In this document: positions 1 to 9,047 of the stretch, piece after piece
Position numbering within the stretch: the first letter of the stretch is position 1
Layout of the letters: every line of letters begins with the position of its first letter
DNA from: JANOSH01 sp031415695
Lineage (GTDB): Bacteria; Actinomycetota; Acidimicrobiia; Acidimicrobiales; Ilumatobacteraceae
NCBI GenBank assembly: GCA_031415695.1
Contig: JANOSH010000047.1
Location: 406,122 to 470,121 of the forward strand
DNA length: 64,000 nt
Direction: 5' to 3'
Translations under genes and position numbers: made by a program
Notes under the pieces: model-generated
Seen by the model: the letters and a program-made list of their open reading frames with translations, nothing else
What the model was told of the DNA's origin: nothing
Database searches by the model: none

Positions 1-284
1 TTGGAACGAGCGAACTTGCCGGACAAGTGAACCCCATCATTCGTCACGGTCCCGAGATCCCCGAGCTACGTGCTCAGTTGGTCGAGCGCGGCGCGCTGAT
101 CGCAGAGCGGACCCTCTACCCCGCCAGCCAATGCGGCCGCAGTGGAACCAGCGCCGGTCGTCGCCACGGGTGCTTTCGCGGCCGTCGTCGTTGTAGATCT
201 TGCCCCGGCCGCTGTTGGTGGCGACGAAACGGCTGGAGTGTCCCGGCATGCAGCGAGCAGAGCCGCGCCGAGGCCAACGCCCAC
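1..284 (-). pseudogene. Lipoprotein gene interrupted by an in-frame TAG, 3' end outside window
   Basis: A GTG at 284 opens a lipoprotein-like N-terminus: a short hydrophobic stretch ending in the lipobox LLAAC, then a Thr/Ala-rich linker typical of actinobacterial surface lipoproteins. An in-frame stop is met at 66-68, 60 residues past the lipobox Cys. Beyond that TAG the same frame stays open to base 1 and still reads like protein (LGDLGTVTNDGVHLSGKFA). This suggests a nonsense change, a sequencing error or a decayed gene, rather than a natural end. An in-frame stop at 312-314 rules out a much longer N-terminus. Function is not recognisable. If the TAG is genuine, the product would be only a 72-residue lipopeptide. 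Confidence 0.4.
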
Positions 285-420
285 CCGGTCGGAGTATCGC
301 TCGCCGGTCGATTAGGTGCTCGTGCCTGCGGCTACCGTGGTGACTATGGGTGATTGTGGTCGTGTTCCAAGATGGTTGGCCTACGGTGCCTTGTGTAGGC
401 GAGTGGCCCGTTCTCGTCGT

Positions 421-1650
421 TTAGCTACTCGGAGTTCCCGATCCGTCGCTGCCGCCCGGCGGAGGCGACTTGCCGAGAACGTCGAGACCGCCGCTGTCGA
501 TATACAACTTGGCCTGGTCTCGCAGCGATGGCGGGGCCAAACTCACAAGGTCGTCGGTCACTGCGAACGCCTCGAACCGCCGAAGTTTGTCGCCGCGGAC
601 GCTCACCATGAACACCGGCCGATCATCGAGTCGCAACTGGGCAAGGGTGACACAGTTGTCCATCTGGGCTTCTTTGGGACACACCTGAAGTCGAATTTCG
701 TCACCGGGTCTCGTGTAGCCGATAGCCAGATGATCGGGTGAGCCGGCACCGGCGCCATGAACGATTCCCGACGACGAGCGAATGAGAAGCGCGCTACCCG
801 GAGCAGCATCGGTCCACTCGATGGCGAAACCGATGGTCGTGAACTCCTGCCGTCGATTGTTGGGGATATCCGAAATCGACAGCGACCGACGCTCGGGATC
901 GGTTTCTCCCCACGTAAGCCGCTTGGGCTGAGGAATCAGAATGTCACCCAGTCGTTTACTTGTCGGACTTGCCGAAAGTTGACTCGCGTCCTTGGCCCAA
1001 CTCAACAGGGCGTCAAATGACAGCATGGACGGATCAAGTTTTCGAAGCACCCGGTTGTAATCAGGTCCGTCCATCCCAAGAAACTCGCCGGTGACGCGAT
1101 CGATCGCACCCATTGCGTACCACGTCACCTGGTCTGGGGCCGGTGACGTCACTGTGTCGTCGGCTCGCAGCAGATAGGCGATTCGGTGCCCGCCGCTGAC
1201 AATACTGGGCTGCCTAGCGACCGCCGGTTCCAGCTCGATCAGGAGGCGCTGTCCAGCCGACAGCGTGCCTCTCACTCCGATCTGGGTCACGTACTCAGTG
1301 TCGATGAAGTCAACAGCTTCAATTGTGGCCACCCAAACCACGCCTCCATGCAGGGGCTTTGTCTCGGCCCAGCGCTCTAACTTCAGACCAACGACGGCCC
1401 GGGTCGCATCCACCAGACCGAACACCTGAGCATCGGGAAAAACTGACGATGTGGCCAAAGTGGTGTTCGGCAGGGCCGTCGGCGGCAAAGCTTCGAACAC
1501 TTGACTGTCGCGGTCCGTTTGATCACCGCTGGTAGATGATGTGCATGACGCTAGTACGACGATCGCCAGCCATACCTTGACATGTTGGTAGAGTGACCCT
1601 CGGTGGGTACCGACGCCAACCGGGCGTCGCCGGAAAAGGGTCGGAAACAT
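421..1650 (-). CDS. Hypothetical lipoprotein
   Basis: This is a predicted 409-residue exported lipoprotein of unknown function. The N-terminus has an Arg-rich n-region, a hydrophobic core and the lipobox LASC, with Cys36 as the lipidation site, followed by a Ser/Thr/Asp-rich linker. The mature part is mixed alpha/beta with no motif I recognise, and ends in a Gly/Ser/Pro tail. The ATG at 1650 was chosen because TAGGTT lies 10 bases upstream; the ATG at 1659 is one base from that hexamer and would fall before the transcription start. The frame stays open further upstream, but that part does not look like a signal peptide. It lies downstream of the lipid-kinase-like gene on the same strand, with a 177-base gap. 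Confidence 0.7.
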   Translation of the reverse strand: MFPTLFRRRPVGVGTHRGSLYQHVKVWLAIVVLASCTSSTSGDQTDRDSQVFEALPPTALPNTTLATSSVFPDAQVFGLVDATRAVVGLKLERWAETKPLHGGVVWVATIEAVDFIDTEYVTQIGVRGTLSAGQRLLIELEPAVARQPSIVSGGHRIAYLLRADDTVTSPAPDQVTWYAMGAIDRVTGEFLGMDGPDYNRVLRKLDPSMLSFDALLSWAKDASQLSASPTSKRLGDILIPQPKRLTWGETDPERRSLSISDIPNNRRQEFTTIGFAIEWTDAAPGSALLIRSSSGIVHGAGAGSPDHLAIGYTRPGDEIRLQVCPKEAQMDNCVTLAQLRLDDRPVFMVSVRGDKLRRFEAFAVTDDLVSLAPPSLRDQAKLYIDSGGLDVLGKSPPPGGSDGSGTPSS

Positions 1651-1660
1651 GGTGGTCATG

Positions 1661-1666
1661 AACCTA
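1661..1666 (-). promoter_or_regulatory. Candidate -10 element, lipoprotein gene
   Basis: TAGGTT on the minus strand ends 10 bases before the ATG at 1650. No clear -35 or Shine-Dalgarno site was seen. Confidence 0.35.
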
Positions 1667-1827
1667 TGACGTACACGGGTAAGGCATGGGTTCCCAAACA
1701 ACTGTCGACAGGCCTGAATTCTGAGCACACCGCCGGGGTCGTCCGAGACAGTTTGGAATTCGCCCCACGAGATCCACGGGCCGAAACACGCGCGTTGAGT
1801 ACCTCGCACGAGACTGCGTAGGCTTTC

Positions 1828-2439
1828 TCAGACCACAACCGTATAAGCATCGGGCACGATATGCAGTGCCGCTGACCGGCAGCGGCCCATGCGTTCGCCG
1901 TCGATCAGCACTGTTTGCGGCCGACGGAATTCGAGAACGATGTTTCGAACCCGTTGTTCGACAATGCCAGGATGGGGCACGTGCGACCCGAGTGCAAGGC
2001 GTCGCCGGGCCTTGATGCGATCCGACAAACCGAGCGAGCACTGCAGCACGTCGAGTCGGCCATCGTTCGGGTGAGACCGAGGGGCCACGTCCCACGTACC
2101 TCGAAACTGAGCATTCATGACCGCAGTAATGGGGCCGATCAACCACGACCGCAGGAAGAAGCAATGCGCTACAAAGGGCTGCTCGGGCCCGCCGTCCAAC
2201 GAAACCATGCCGAGATCGACAGGAAGCCGCATACCGTCGCCAAAGATCCGGCTCCGATCCCCCGGGCCCCCAACGGTTCGGCACAGATCGCCGCCGACCA
2301 AGCCGATTGCCGGCAGCGGCCGACCGTCATCAAGCGCACTTTCGATAAGGCGCCGTGCAGCACGATCGGATTCCACGACGATGCCATCGGCGTCGAGGCC
2401 CCCCGGCTCACCCCACGGCTCGCCGTGGCGAATGGTCAC
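1828..2439 (-). CDS. Truncated diacylglycerol/lipid kinase-like protein lacking the ATP-binding half
   Basis: The 203-residue product resembles the C-terminal half of bacterial diacylglycerol/lipid kinases (DgkB/YegS fold). It has a GGDLCRTVGG segment where the family has GTGNDFAR, a VDLG strand, NDGRLDVLQC where the family has GDGRLDVV, then a VLIDGE strand and a final IVPDAYTVVV strand. The family is normally about 300 residues and starts with the nucleotide-binding GGDGT motif; neither that motif nor its domain is present. The protein is therefore probably not an active kinase. The start overlaps the helY stop as ATGA, indicating translational coupling. The family call is moderate; the lack of catalysis is inference. 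Confidence 0.6.
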   Translation of the reverse strand: MTIRHGEPWGEPGGLDADGIVVESDRAARRLIESALDDGRPLPAIGLVGGDLCRTVGGPGDRSRIFGDGMRLPVDLGMVSLDGGPEQPFVAHCFFLRSWLIGPITAVMNAQFRGTWDVAPRSHPNDGRLDVLQCSLGLSDRIKARRRLALGSHVPHPGIVEQRVRNIVLEFRRPQTVLIDGERMGRCRSAALHIVPDAYTVVV

Positions 2440-5051
2440 TCGGGCTCCGCGTCAACCGAGCGGACCGTGCTCGACGCTGACACCACGCCACGGAACAACA
2501 AATCGGCGGCCTTGCTGGCACATCGTCTGGTCGATTCCAGCGGTGCAATTTCGGCCAGTTGCCGCAAGAGGTCTACGAGTTGTTTCACATTGCGGACGAA
2601 ATCTCCGCCCGATACCTCATCGGCATCGACCACCTCGGCGAAACCTTCACCCGCCGCCCAGGCATACGCCACTGCGCCAAAGGTTGGGTCAGGCTGGCGG
2701 GTGGGATTCAAGCCCACGCGATCTTCGGCCCGGCCGAGTTCTTGGGCTATTGCCTCAATCGAGCGCCAACGCTTTCGAGCATCGGTCGACGGGAACCATG
2801 GTGCCGGGGGCGTGTCGGGGCTGCGATGCTCGTACGTGAACACCGAAACCAAGGCGGCCAAGGTTGGTGGGTCGAGGCCATCGAGCACACCACGCTCAAG
2901 CACCTCGACGATGAGCAGGTCGCACTCATTGAACAGTCGTGCTAGTCGCTGCCCGGCGGGAGTCAATGACCAACCATCGACCACGCGCCACGATGCCAAT
3001 AGGTCGAACACCTTAGAAAACGCGGCCGCGAGTGACCCATTCTTTTGGTCGACGCGGGCAGATACCTCGTCGACCTCCCGTTGAATTCGATCGGCCAAAC
3101 CAGCCGAACGGAGTCGCTCACGCAAATCCGGATCGTCGGTAACAGGGTGTGCGGTAAGGGGTTCGGAACGGGTCCGAGTCGACCCGCCCGAGATTTTCGC
3201 TCGCTCCAACGACCGGGCAACCTCTCGCTGAAAAGCTTGGCGATTCGGTGCAAATGGAGTCGGGATTGTGACACGACCGACGACCCGGGGCACCGTGGAG
3301 AAGTCGTCCTCGGTCAACAGTACCTGCACGCGGTGGGGAGTGATGACACGAACCTTGGCACCAATAGTGCGTCGTGTCGCCGAGCTCAACACAGCGACAC
3401 GGCCGGCATGGCGGCCTCGATCAATAATGACGATGTCTCCTGGCCGAAGCGCCCCAACTGCCTTATTGAAGCTGTCGGGTTCGATCGCGTCGGCAACGCT
3501 CTGACGGCGATCGGCCCGTGTCACGCTATGGCGATACTCGTCGATATCGCCAAACGGGCTGTGAGCGGCCTGGCGAGCTTCGGTTAGCGCATCGCGACGT
3601 CGTTCGAGTCGTGCTGCCAGCCGGACAACATCCCGATCGGCCTGATATTGCGCAAACGACCGTGAGAGCAGGGCGTTGGTTTGTTCCCTGTTGAATGTGC
3701 GGATGAGGTTCGCTGCCATGTTGTAGGTGGGCCGAAATGCGCTCACCAAATGGAAGCTACGGCTCGACGCCAAAGTGGACACCTGGTCGAACGACACAAA
3801 TGGGTTCCACAGCACAATGGCGTGGCCAACCTCGTCGATTCCTCGGCGGCCAGCACGACCTGTCAGCTGCGTGTACTCCCCCGGAGTCAACGAAGCGTGG
3901 TGTTCACCTGTGAACTTCGTAAGTTTGTCGATAACCACACTGCGAGCTGGCATGTTGACACCGACCGCCAGGGTTTCGGTGGCGAAAACAACCTTGATAA
4001 GCCCTTCGGCAAAACATGCTTCGACCACTTCCTTGAACGGCGGGACCATCCCGGCATGATGCGCAGCAACGCCGATTTCCAAGGCGGCGAGAAAGCGGGC
4101 GTGGCCAAGCACCGTTAAGTCACGAGCGTCGATGCCATCCAATCGACGTCGGGCAATGTCACGTATTCGCTCGCGTTCAGCGGTCGTGGTGAGTTGAGCC
4201 CCTGAGTCGAGGACGGAAGCCGCCGCCTCGTCGCACGCTCGCCGACTAAAGATGAAATAGATCGCCGGAAGCATCCTTTCGTCGTCGAGCCGCTCAATGA
4301 CGTCGAGACGACTTGGCGCATAGAGGCGCCGGCGACCGGTGACGGCGGTACGCCGCCCGCCTCGTATCGCTTCCCCGTCGACCCGGGCGGCTTCGGGGTT
4401 CGGTTGGCCATCGACGAGCGTTGCAAACAGATGCAGTCGATTCGCCGTGCGATCACCAATGAAATACAAATTGTGCAGTGTGACCGGGCGGCGATGTTCC
4501 ACGATCACTGCGGTTGGCCCGCGTACCGTCGACATCCATTCCGCCAATTCCGAGGCATTCGACACTGTGGCCGACAAGCACACCAGTCGAACCGACGCGG
4601 GGAGGTGAATGATTACTTCTTCCCACACCGGCCCTCGGTAGGCGTCCTGCAAGTAGTGGACCTCGTCAAGGACCACGACATCGAGATTGGCTAGCGCCGA
4701 CGAGCGGGCGTAAATCATATTTCTGAGCACTTCGGTGGTCATTACAACCACCGGTGCATCGGGGTTGATGACATTGTCGCCAGTGATGAGCCCGACTTCG
4801 TCCGCGCCGTAGATATGGGCTAGATCGTGGAATTTCTGGTTCGACAACGCCTTGATCGGTGCGGTGTAGAACGCCCGTCTCCCGGTCCGAACGGCTTGGG
4901 CGACGGCATACTCCGCAACAACCGTCTTGCCTGAACCGGTTGGGGCGGCGACCAGAACCGACTGTCCGGCGTCGAGAGCGTCGAGCGCTTCAAGCTGGAA
5001 CCCATCGAGCCCGTATGCGTAACGGGCGATCAGCTCGTCGCGTTGGGTCAC
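2436..5051 (-). CDS. helY: Ski2/Mtr4-type DEVH-box RNA helicase HelY
   Basis: This 871-residue superfamily 2 helicase matches actinobacterial HelY. Motif I APTGSGKT is at residues 36-43, motif II DEVH at 129-132, motif III SAT at 160-162, and motif VI is QLTGRAGRRG. The C-terminal half matches the DSHCT-type region of Ski2/Mtr4 helicases. It probably unwinds structured RNA during decay or ribosome maturation. The start at 5051 overlaps the tatC stop by 4 bases, and its own stop overlaps the next start. The order tatA/B-tatC-helY next to proteasome genes is that of Mycobacterium (helY is Rv2092c). Confidence 0.93.
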   Translation of the reverse strand: MTQRDELIARYAYGLDGFQLEALDALDAGQSVLVAAPTGSGKTVVAEYAVAQAVRTGRRAFYTAPIKALSNQKFHDLAHIYGADEVGLITGDNVINPDAPVVVMTTEVLRNMIYARSSALANLDVVVLDEVHYLQDAYRGPVWEEVIIHLPASVRLVCLSATVSNASELAEWMSTVRGPTAVIVEHRRPVTLHNLYFIGDRTANRLHLFATLVDGQPNPEAARVDGEAIRGGRRTAVTGRRRLYAPSRLDVIERLDDERMLPAIYFIFSRRACDEAAASVLDSGAQLTTTAERERIRDIARRRLDGIDARDLTVLGHARFLAALEIGVAAHHAGMVPPFKEVVEACFAEGLIKVVFATETLAVGVNMPARSVVIDKLTKFTGEHHASLTPGEYTQLTGRAGRRGIDEVGHAIVLWNPFVSFDQVSTLASSRSFHLVSAFRPTYNMAANLIRTFNREQTNALLSRSFAQYQADRDVVRLAARLERRRDALTEARQAAHSPFGDIDEYRHSVTRADRRQSVADAIEPDSFNKAVGALRPGDIVIIDRGRHAGRVAVLSSATRRTIGAKVRVITPHRVQVLLTEDDFSTVPRVVGRVTIPTPFAPNRQAFQREVARSLERAKISGGSTRTRSEPLTAHPVTDDPDLRERLRSAGLADRIQREVDEVSARVDQKNGSLAAAFSKVFDLLASWRVVDGWSLTPAGQRLARLFNECDLLIVEVLERGVLDGLDPPTLAALVSVFTYEHRSPDTPPAPWFPSTDARKRWRSIEAIAQELGRAEDRVGLNPTRQPDPTFGAVAYAWAAGEGFAEVVDADEVSGGDFVRNVKQLVDLLRQLAEIAPLESTRRCASKAADLLFRGVVSASSTVRSVDAEPE

Positions 5052-5845
5052 GCTGGTGGAAGGTTCGTGTTGCGTTTACGTGTGAGCAGATGCCCGATGC
5101 CGATGGCTACGAAATAGAACACCCACATGGGGCCAGCTAGCGCAAAGAGGCTTATTGGGTCCCCTGACGGTGTGATCACTGCCGCAAAACCAACGATCAC
5201 AACAATGGCCTGACGCCACCATCCAAGTAGCTGGCGAGTATTGACTACACCAGCCAACATCAAGAACACCTGGAGAACAGGAAACAGGAAACCGGCACCA
5301 AAGGCCAGCATCATGAGGATCACTAGCCGGATGTACTTGTCGGCGGTGAACGACACGGTAAAAGGGCCACCAGCCCACGAGATCAAGAAATCGAGCGCTT
5401 TGTCGAGGGTCAAATAGGCAATCGATGCGCCCGCTGCGAACAAGACAACCGATGAAGCGACAAACGGGATGGCATATCGCTTCTCTTTTGCCTTCAACGC
5501 TGGCACGACGAACATCCAGATTTGCCAGAGGACGATGGGCAACGCAAAAACCAGCCCTCCCCAACCTGAGATGCGCATTCGCGTGCCGATACCGCTGAGC
5601 GGATCGGTAAGAAGAAAGTCGCCGGTACAGCCAAAGGACTCCTTACGGCACACCTTTGAGTACGGCTGTTGGAGAAAGCGCAGGATCGGGTCGTAGAACA
5701 CCAGAACGCCAACAGAACAACTCGCCACAGCCAGGACCGAAATGACAATTCGACGCCTCAACTCCGACAGATGCTGGGTGAGCGACATCACATCGCCCAC
5801 AGCGCCCCGCGATGCAGCCGCTGGCTTCTTACGGAAACGGGCCAC
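5048..5845 (-). CDS. tatC: Twin-arginine translocase subunit TatC
   Basis: This is the 265-residue multispanning core receptor of the Tat pathway, which exports folded proteins. After a basic N-terminus, the signature MSLTQHLSELRRRI precedes the first membrane span. About six hydrophobic spans follow, and the tail is short and basic. The internal Met of that signature, 19 residues in, is an alternative start. The first base of its ATG is shared with the tatB stop, and its stop overlaps the helY start, so tatB-tatC-helY should be one mRNA. Confidence 0.94.
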   Translation of the reverse strand: MARFRKKPAAASRGAVGDVMSLTQHLSELRRRIVISVLAVASCSVGVLVFYDPILRFLQQPYSKVCRKESFGCTGDFLLTDPLSGIGTRMRISGWGGLVFALPIVLWQIWMFVVPALKAKEKRYAIPFVASSVVLFAAGASIAYLTLDKALDFLISWAGGPFTVSFTADKYIRLVILMMLAFGAGFLFPVLQVFLMLAGVVNTRQLLGWWRQAIVVIVGFAAVITPSGDPISLFALAGPMWVFYFVAIGIGHLLTRKRNTNLPPA

Positions 5846-6213
5846 TACGACATCCCTGCCCAGGGATTTGAGCGTTCATCGGCCTTGGGTGCATCCCACG
5901 ACCCTGAGACCACGGGTGGAGCCTCAGTTGCAATCTCGGGGGGTGACCCGAGGTCGGGAACGTACGCGTCGAACTCTGGGGCCTTGGGTTCGCCACTTGC
6001 CGACGACTTTGCCATCTCGACCGTGTCGCGAAACTCTTGCAATGGAGCCTCGAACGCATCTTTGAACTCGGATTGGAATCCGTTCGCCATTCGACGGACC
6101 TCGCCATACACGCGAGCGGCCTTACGAATCATATCGGGAAGCTTTTCGGGGCCAAGGACTACAAGCGCCACCACCAAGATGAGCAGCACTTCGCCACCGG
6201 TCACGTTGAACAC
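5845..6213 (-). CDS. tatB: Sec-independent translocase TatB/TatA-like subunit
   Basis: This is a 122-residue Tat component. It has an N-terminal membrane helix (GEVLLILVVALVVLGPEKLP), the diagnostic Gly-Pro-Glu hinge, an amphipathic helix and an acidic, Pro/Ser-rich tail. GPEKLP and the long amphipathic region favour TatB, though Mycobacterium calls the syntenic gene tatA. The GTG at 6213 was chosen because it sits immediately before the membrane helix and because TAGACT lies 8 bases upstream. The longer open frame gives no plausible N-terminus. Confidence 0.85.
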   Translation of the reverse strand: MFNVTGGEVLLILVVALVVLGPEKLPDMIRKAARVYGEVRRMANGFQSEFKDAFEAPLQEFRDTVEMAKSSASGEPKAPEFDAYVPDLGSPPEIATEAPPVVSGSWDAPKADERSNPWAGMS

Positions 6214-6221
6214 AAGACAGG

Positions 6222-6227
6222 AGTCTA
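6222..6227 (-). promoter_or_regulatory. Candidate -10 element, tatB operon
   Basis: TAGACT on the minus strand, 8 bases before the GTG at 6213, inside the 77-base divergent gap to the phosphodiesterase gene. Confidence 0.4.
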
Positions 6228-6290
6228 CGGACCAGAGCCGCCTGACCGCACGCAAGCAGCACACCTCTCGCCTCTGCCAGACTAGAAACC

Positions 6291-7010
6291 GTGTCAGATC
6301 GGCTCGCATCCATGATCGATCCACCTTTGCTGTTCGCTCATCGAGGTGCCATGGCTCACGCGCCACAAAACACGATGGAAGCCTTCGAGCTTGCGTTGCG
6401 GCTAGGGGCCACGGGGTTGGAGACCGACATCTGGCTCACCACCGACGGGGTTGCCGTGTGTGATCACGACGGAGTGATTCGCGGCAAGCTTCGTAAACGT
6501 GCCATTTGCGACCTGCGATACGACGAACTGCCGACGACCATTCCAAAAGCGGCAGACCTGTTCACCCTTGCCGCTGCAGCCGGGGTACCCGTGTCGGTTG
6601 ATGTTTGCGATGCCGCTGGACTCGGTGTCATCGTGGGCGACGCTCACGCCGCCGGCCTCGCCCAAGAGAGCCTGTGGCTGTGCCACACCGATATCGAGAT
6701 GCTCACTGCGTGGCGAGCGATTTCTCCGCAGGTACGGCTCGTCAACTCGACGCGGCTGGCGGCTATGCGCGAAGGCCCAGAACGCAGAGCCGCCGTGCTG
6801 GCCGAACGCGGTATCGACGCAGTCAACTTGCACCACCTCGACTGGAGCGGCGGCCTGACGAGCCTGTTCCACCGATTCGAGCGCTACTGCCTCGGCTGGG
6901 ATCTGCAGCACCCTCGCACGATCGCCACCGGGTTGAGAATTGGCCTCGACGGCCTTTTCGGAGACTGGGTAGATCGTCTAGTCGACCCTGGCTACAGCCA
7001 GCCGAGATGA
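6291..7010 (+). CDS. Glycerophosphodiester phosphodiesterase family protein
   Basis: This 239-residue TIM-barrel enzyme of the GDPD family probably hydrolyses glycerophosphodiesters to glycerol 3-phosphate and an alcohol. The catalytic pattern is clear: AHRG near residue 17, QNT, ETDIWLT (Glu and Asp metal ligands) and CDHDG with the second catalytic His. There is no signal peptide, so it is probably cytoplasmic. The start is uncertain: GTG at 6291, or ATG at 6312 closer to the domain. It is transcribed divergently from tatB, and its last 19 bases overlap the 3' end of the first lepB gene tail to tail. Confidence 0.88.
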   Translation: MSDRLASMIDPPLLFAHRGAMAHAPQNTMEAFELALRLGATGLETDIWLTTDGVAVCDHDGVIRGKLRKRAICDLRYDELPTTIPKAADLFTLAAAAGVPVSVDVCDAAGLGVIVGDAHAAGLAQESLWLCHTDIEMLTAWRAISPQVRLVNSTRLAAMREGPERRAAVLAERGIDAVNLHHLDWSGGLTSLFHRFERYCLGWDLQHPRTIATGLRIGLDGLFGDWVDRLVDPGYSQPR

Positions 7011-7645
7011 TCGTAGGGCCAGAACCGCACCATGGCTCGTCCAACAATCAACGAGGTGTCGATCGGTCCGAAATATCTGCCGTCACGCGAATCCTCACGG
7101 TTGTCGCCCAACACGAGCACCTGCCCCTCCCCTACCTCGATCTTGGGTCCAAGCGATTTCGGAAAGGTCTGAACGGTTTCGGCAAGATATGGCTCCTCGA
7201 GAAGCCTGCCGTTGATGATCACGCGACCTTCGCTGAACTCAACAACATCGCCGGGTAGCCCAATGACGCGCTTGATCAGGTCCTTTATTCCGTCGTTCGA
7301 CGGCGCCCCAGGCGGCCGAGCAAACACCACCACATCACCTCGGTTAACATCGTGACCGATTGGTCCAAGTTTGCGATAGCTGAGCTTGTTGACAAGCACC
7401 CGGTCCTTGATTCCCAACGTTGGGATCATCGAGCCCGACGGGATGTAGAACGAACCCAACACGAAGGCTCGAAGAACAAGGGCCAAAGCAAGCGCACTGG
7501 AGACCACAACGACCCATTCGCGGGCGTTGCGAATACGGCCAAGACGCTGTTGCTTCCGAGCCCCTTCCAGGCCGGACGCCGCCGATGGTCCATGCCCCTC
7601 AAGGAACGCGCTGGACGATCGATTGTCGGGAGCCTGCTGGGACAT
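6992..7645 (-). CDS. lepB: Signal peptidase I (first copy)
   Basis: This type I leader peptidase (217 residues) removes signal peptides from exported proteins. It has a Ser-rich cytoplasmic N-terminus and one membrane anchor, then the catalytic serine in SGSM (Ser72), the VLVNKLSYR segment, the general-base lysine in LIKRVIGLPGD (Lys125), and the GDNREDSRDGR box. The ATG at 7645 was chosen because TAGCCT lies 8 bases upstream; a GTG at 7687 would add 14 residues. A second lepB lies only one gene away, at 9048-9689. Confidence 0.92.
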   Translation of the reverse strand: MSQQAPDNRSSSAFLEGHGPSAASGLEGARKQQRLGRIRNAREWVVVVSSALALALVLRAFVLGSFYIPSGSMIPTLGIKDRVLVNKLSYRKLGPIGHDVNRGDVVVFARPPGAPSNDGIKDLIKRVIGLPGDVVEFSEGRVIINGRLLEEPYLAETVQTFPKSLGPKIEVGEGQVLVLGDNREDSRDGRYFGPIDTSLIVGRAMVRFWPYDHLGWL

Positions 7646-7653
7646 AGGTGACG

Positions 7654-7659
7654 AGGCTA
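7654..7659 (-). promoter_or_regulatory. Candidate -10 element, first lepB
   Basis: TAGCCT on the minus strand, 8 bases before the ATG at 7645. Confidence 0.35.
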
Positions 7660-7706
7660 TGCGACGGGCACCAACAACTATCGCCACCCCGGGTGGAAAG
7701 CCCGAA

Positions 7707-8936
7707 TTATTTGGTCACCGAGCGTTCGGCACGGGCCTCGGGGAGCAGCACGAGCGAACTGGCCACCATAAGCGCAGCAGCCAGCCACGCAACGGTCGAC
7801 AGGGGCAGGTAGCCGATCACCGCAAAGGCCAACAACGGTGCCAGCGTCGCCCGCACACCGGTGAAAAAGGTGTGCAAACTCATGTAGTCGGCCACTCGAT
7901 CGGCGGGCGCGAACTTTGTGACCCACAAGCTCCACATCAGGTCACCGCCAGCATTGGCGACACCCAGGGTTATAGCACCGATAATCAAGCCCGTATCGCT
8001 GGTACCGGTAAAGAACGCGGCCACATACAACGCGAACAGCAGATTGACCACGATTCGCGCCGAGAAGAAGGACAACCGGTCGAACAGCGACCCGAAGAAA
8101 GGCAGCAACGCCAATCGAACCACGGCCGGAACCGCCACCGTAAGCGCAATGATCTTGGCTGCGTCGGCGTTAACACCGTATTTCGGTTGGGCAAGATACT
8201 CAACGCGAAGCGGTAGCAGCATCAGATTGCCGAAACCCATGAGCATCCAGGCCCCCAGCGTTAGGCGTAACCGACGGTCAATTGTGAGGAGATGGAAGTG
8301 CGGCCATGGGCGGTTGCGCACTCCTGCGACTCGCTCAAGGGGTGCCGATGGCATCATGGCATCGCATACTGCACCGGCGAGACTGGCAAGGACACCGGCG
8401 GCCACAACGGTTCGCCACGTGCCCAGATTGCCCTTGAGCAGCGAACCCATCGCAACTGCCGCCACTGCCGACACCGCGACCTTGACCGCCAATCCACGAC
8501 CGACGCGACGCCCCCGATCGTGGCGAGAAAAGTTCCGTTGGTAGGTGACGGTGATGAGGGGAATCACGCTGCCTCGACTCGCCACTCCAATGATGCTCCC
8601 GGCGACGAACGCGAACATTGGGCCGGTCGCCGCCAAGGCAAATCCGAGCGAACCAAGAATGCCAACAACGGCCGAGAGGCGTTGCACGCGCCACCCCAGT
8701 CGGCGTGCGACGGAGGTAAGCAGCGGCGAGACCAGAAGGCCGAACCCACTTGCCGCAGCAACAAGCCCCTTGGCTAGTGGTCCCCCGTCGAAGTGCTTGA
8801 CCATAATGGTGAGCAGCACCGAGGTTTCGAGTGGAATGAGGACACCTAAAGGGATGGACCGAGCGAGATCGACTCTTTGGGTACGCTGGACTAGCGACTG
8901 TGCGTCGGGTGCGCCGGTCTCGAGTCTGACAACCAT
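7707..8936 (-). CDS. Major facilitator superfamily transporter
   Basis: The 409-residue protein is very hydrophobic, with about ten to twelve predicted membrane spans in two halves. The cytoplasmic loop between spans 2 and 3 carries a basic segment (ARRLGWRVQRL) like that of MFS carriers. The substrate cannot be told; the overall look is that of drug or sugar exporters. It lies between two signal peptidase genes on the same strand. The region just upstream is a hairpin-rich repeat rather than a recognisable promoter. Confidence 0.8.
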   Translation of the reverse strand: MVVRLETGAPDAQSLVQRTQRVDLARSIPLGVLIPLETSVLLTIMVKHFDGGPLAKGLVAAASGFGLLVSPLLTSVARRLGWRVQRLSAVVGILGSLGFALAATGPMFAFVAGSIIGVASRGSVIPLITVTYQRNFSRHDRGRRVGRGLAVKVAVSAVAAVAMGSLLKGNLGTWRTVVAAGVLASLAGAVCDAMMPSAPLERVAGVRNRPWPHFHLLTIDRRLRLTLGAWMLMGFGNLMLLPLRVEYLAQPKYGVNADAAKIIALTVAVPAVVRLALLPFFGSLFDRLSFFSARIVVNLLFALYVAAFFTGTSDTGLIIGAITLGVANAGGDLMWSLWVTKFAPADRVADYMSLHTFFTGVRATLAPLLAFAVIGYLPLSTVAWLAAALMVASSLVLLPEARAERSVTK

Positions 8937-9047
8937 CTAGCTTGCCTTCGGCGTCGCTGGTTCGCTACCCGCACCTACGGTGCCACGGCCTACGGCCTGC
9001 ATGCGCCTCTCGCTACCGCTCAACGCGCTCACTTCATCGCTCCGCCA
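8937..9047 (-). repeat. Micro-hairpin intergenic repeat, copy A
   Basis: This fills the whole gap from the second lepB stop to the MFS start. On the plus strand it holds GCCTTCGGC (8944-8952), GCACCTACGGTGC (8971-8983) and GGCCTACGGCC (8987-8997), all perfect stems with three-base loops, plus the palindrome GCATGC (8999-9004). Its end CTAGCTTGCCTTCGGC is identical to 63288-63303, and its other end resembles copy B at 48470. Confidence 0.6.

Noticed and set aside
27..353. Plus-strand open frame opposite the first lipoprotein
   Set aside because: Arg/Cys/Gly-rich composition typical of an antisense frame in GC-rich DNA, and the opposite strand has a lipobox.
1915..3084. Long plus-strand frame of 389 codons antisense to helY and the lipid-kinase-like gene
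   Set aside because: No domain, low-complexity composition, and it crosses two well-supported minus-strand genes.
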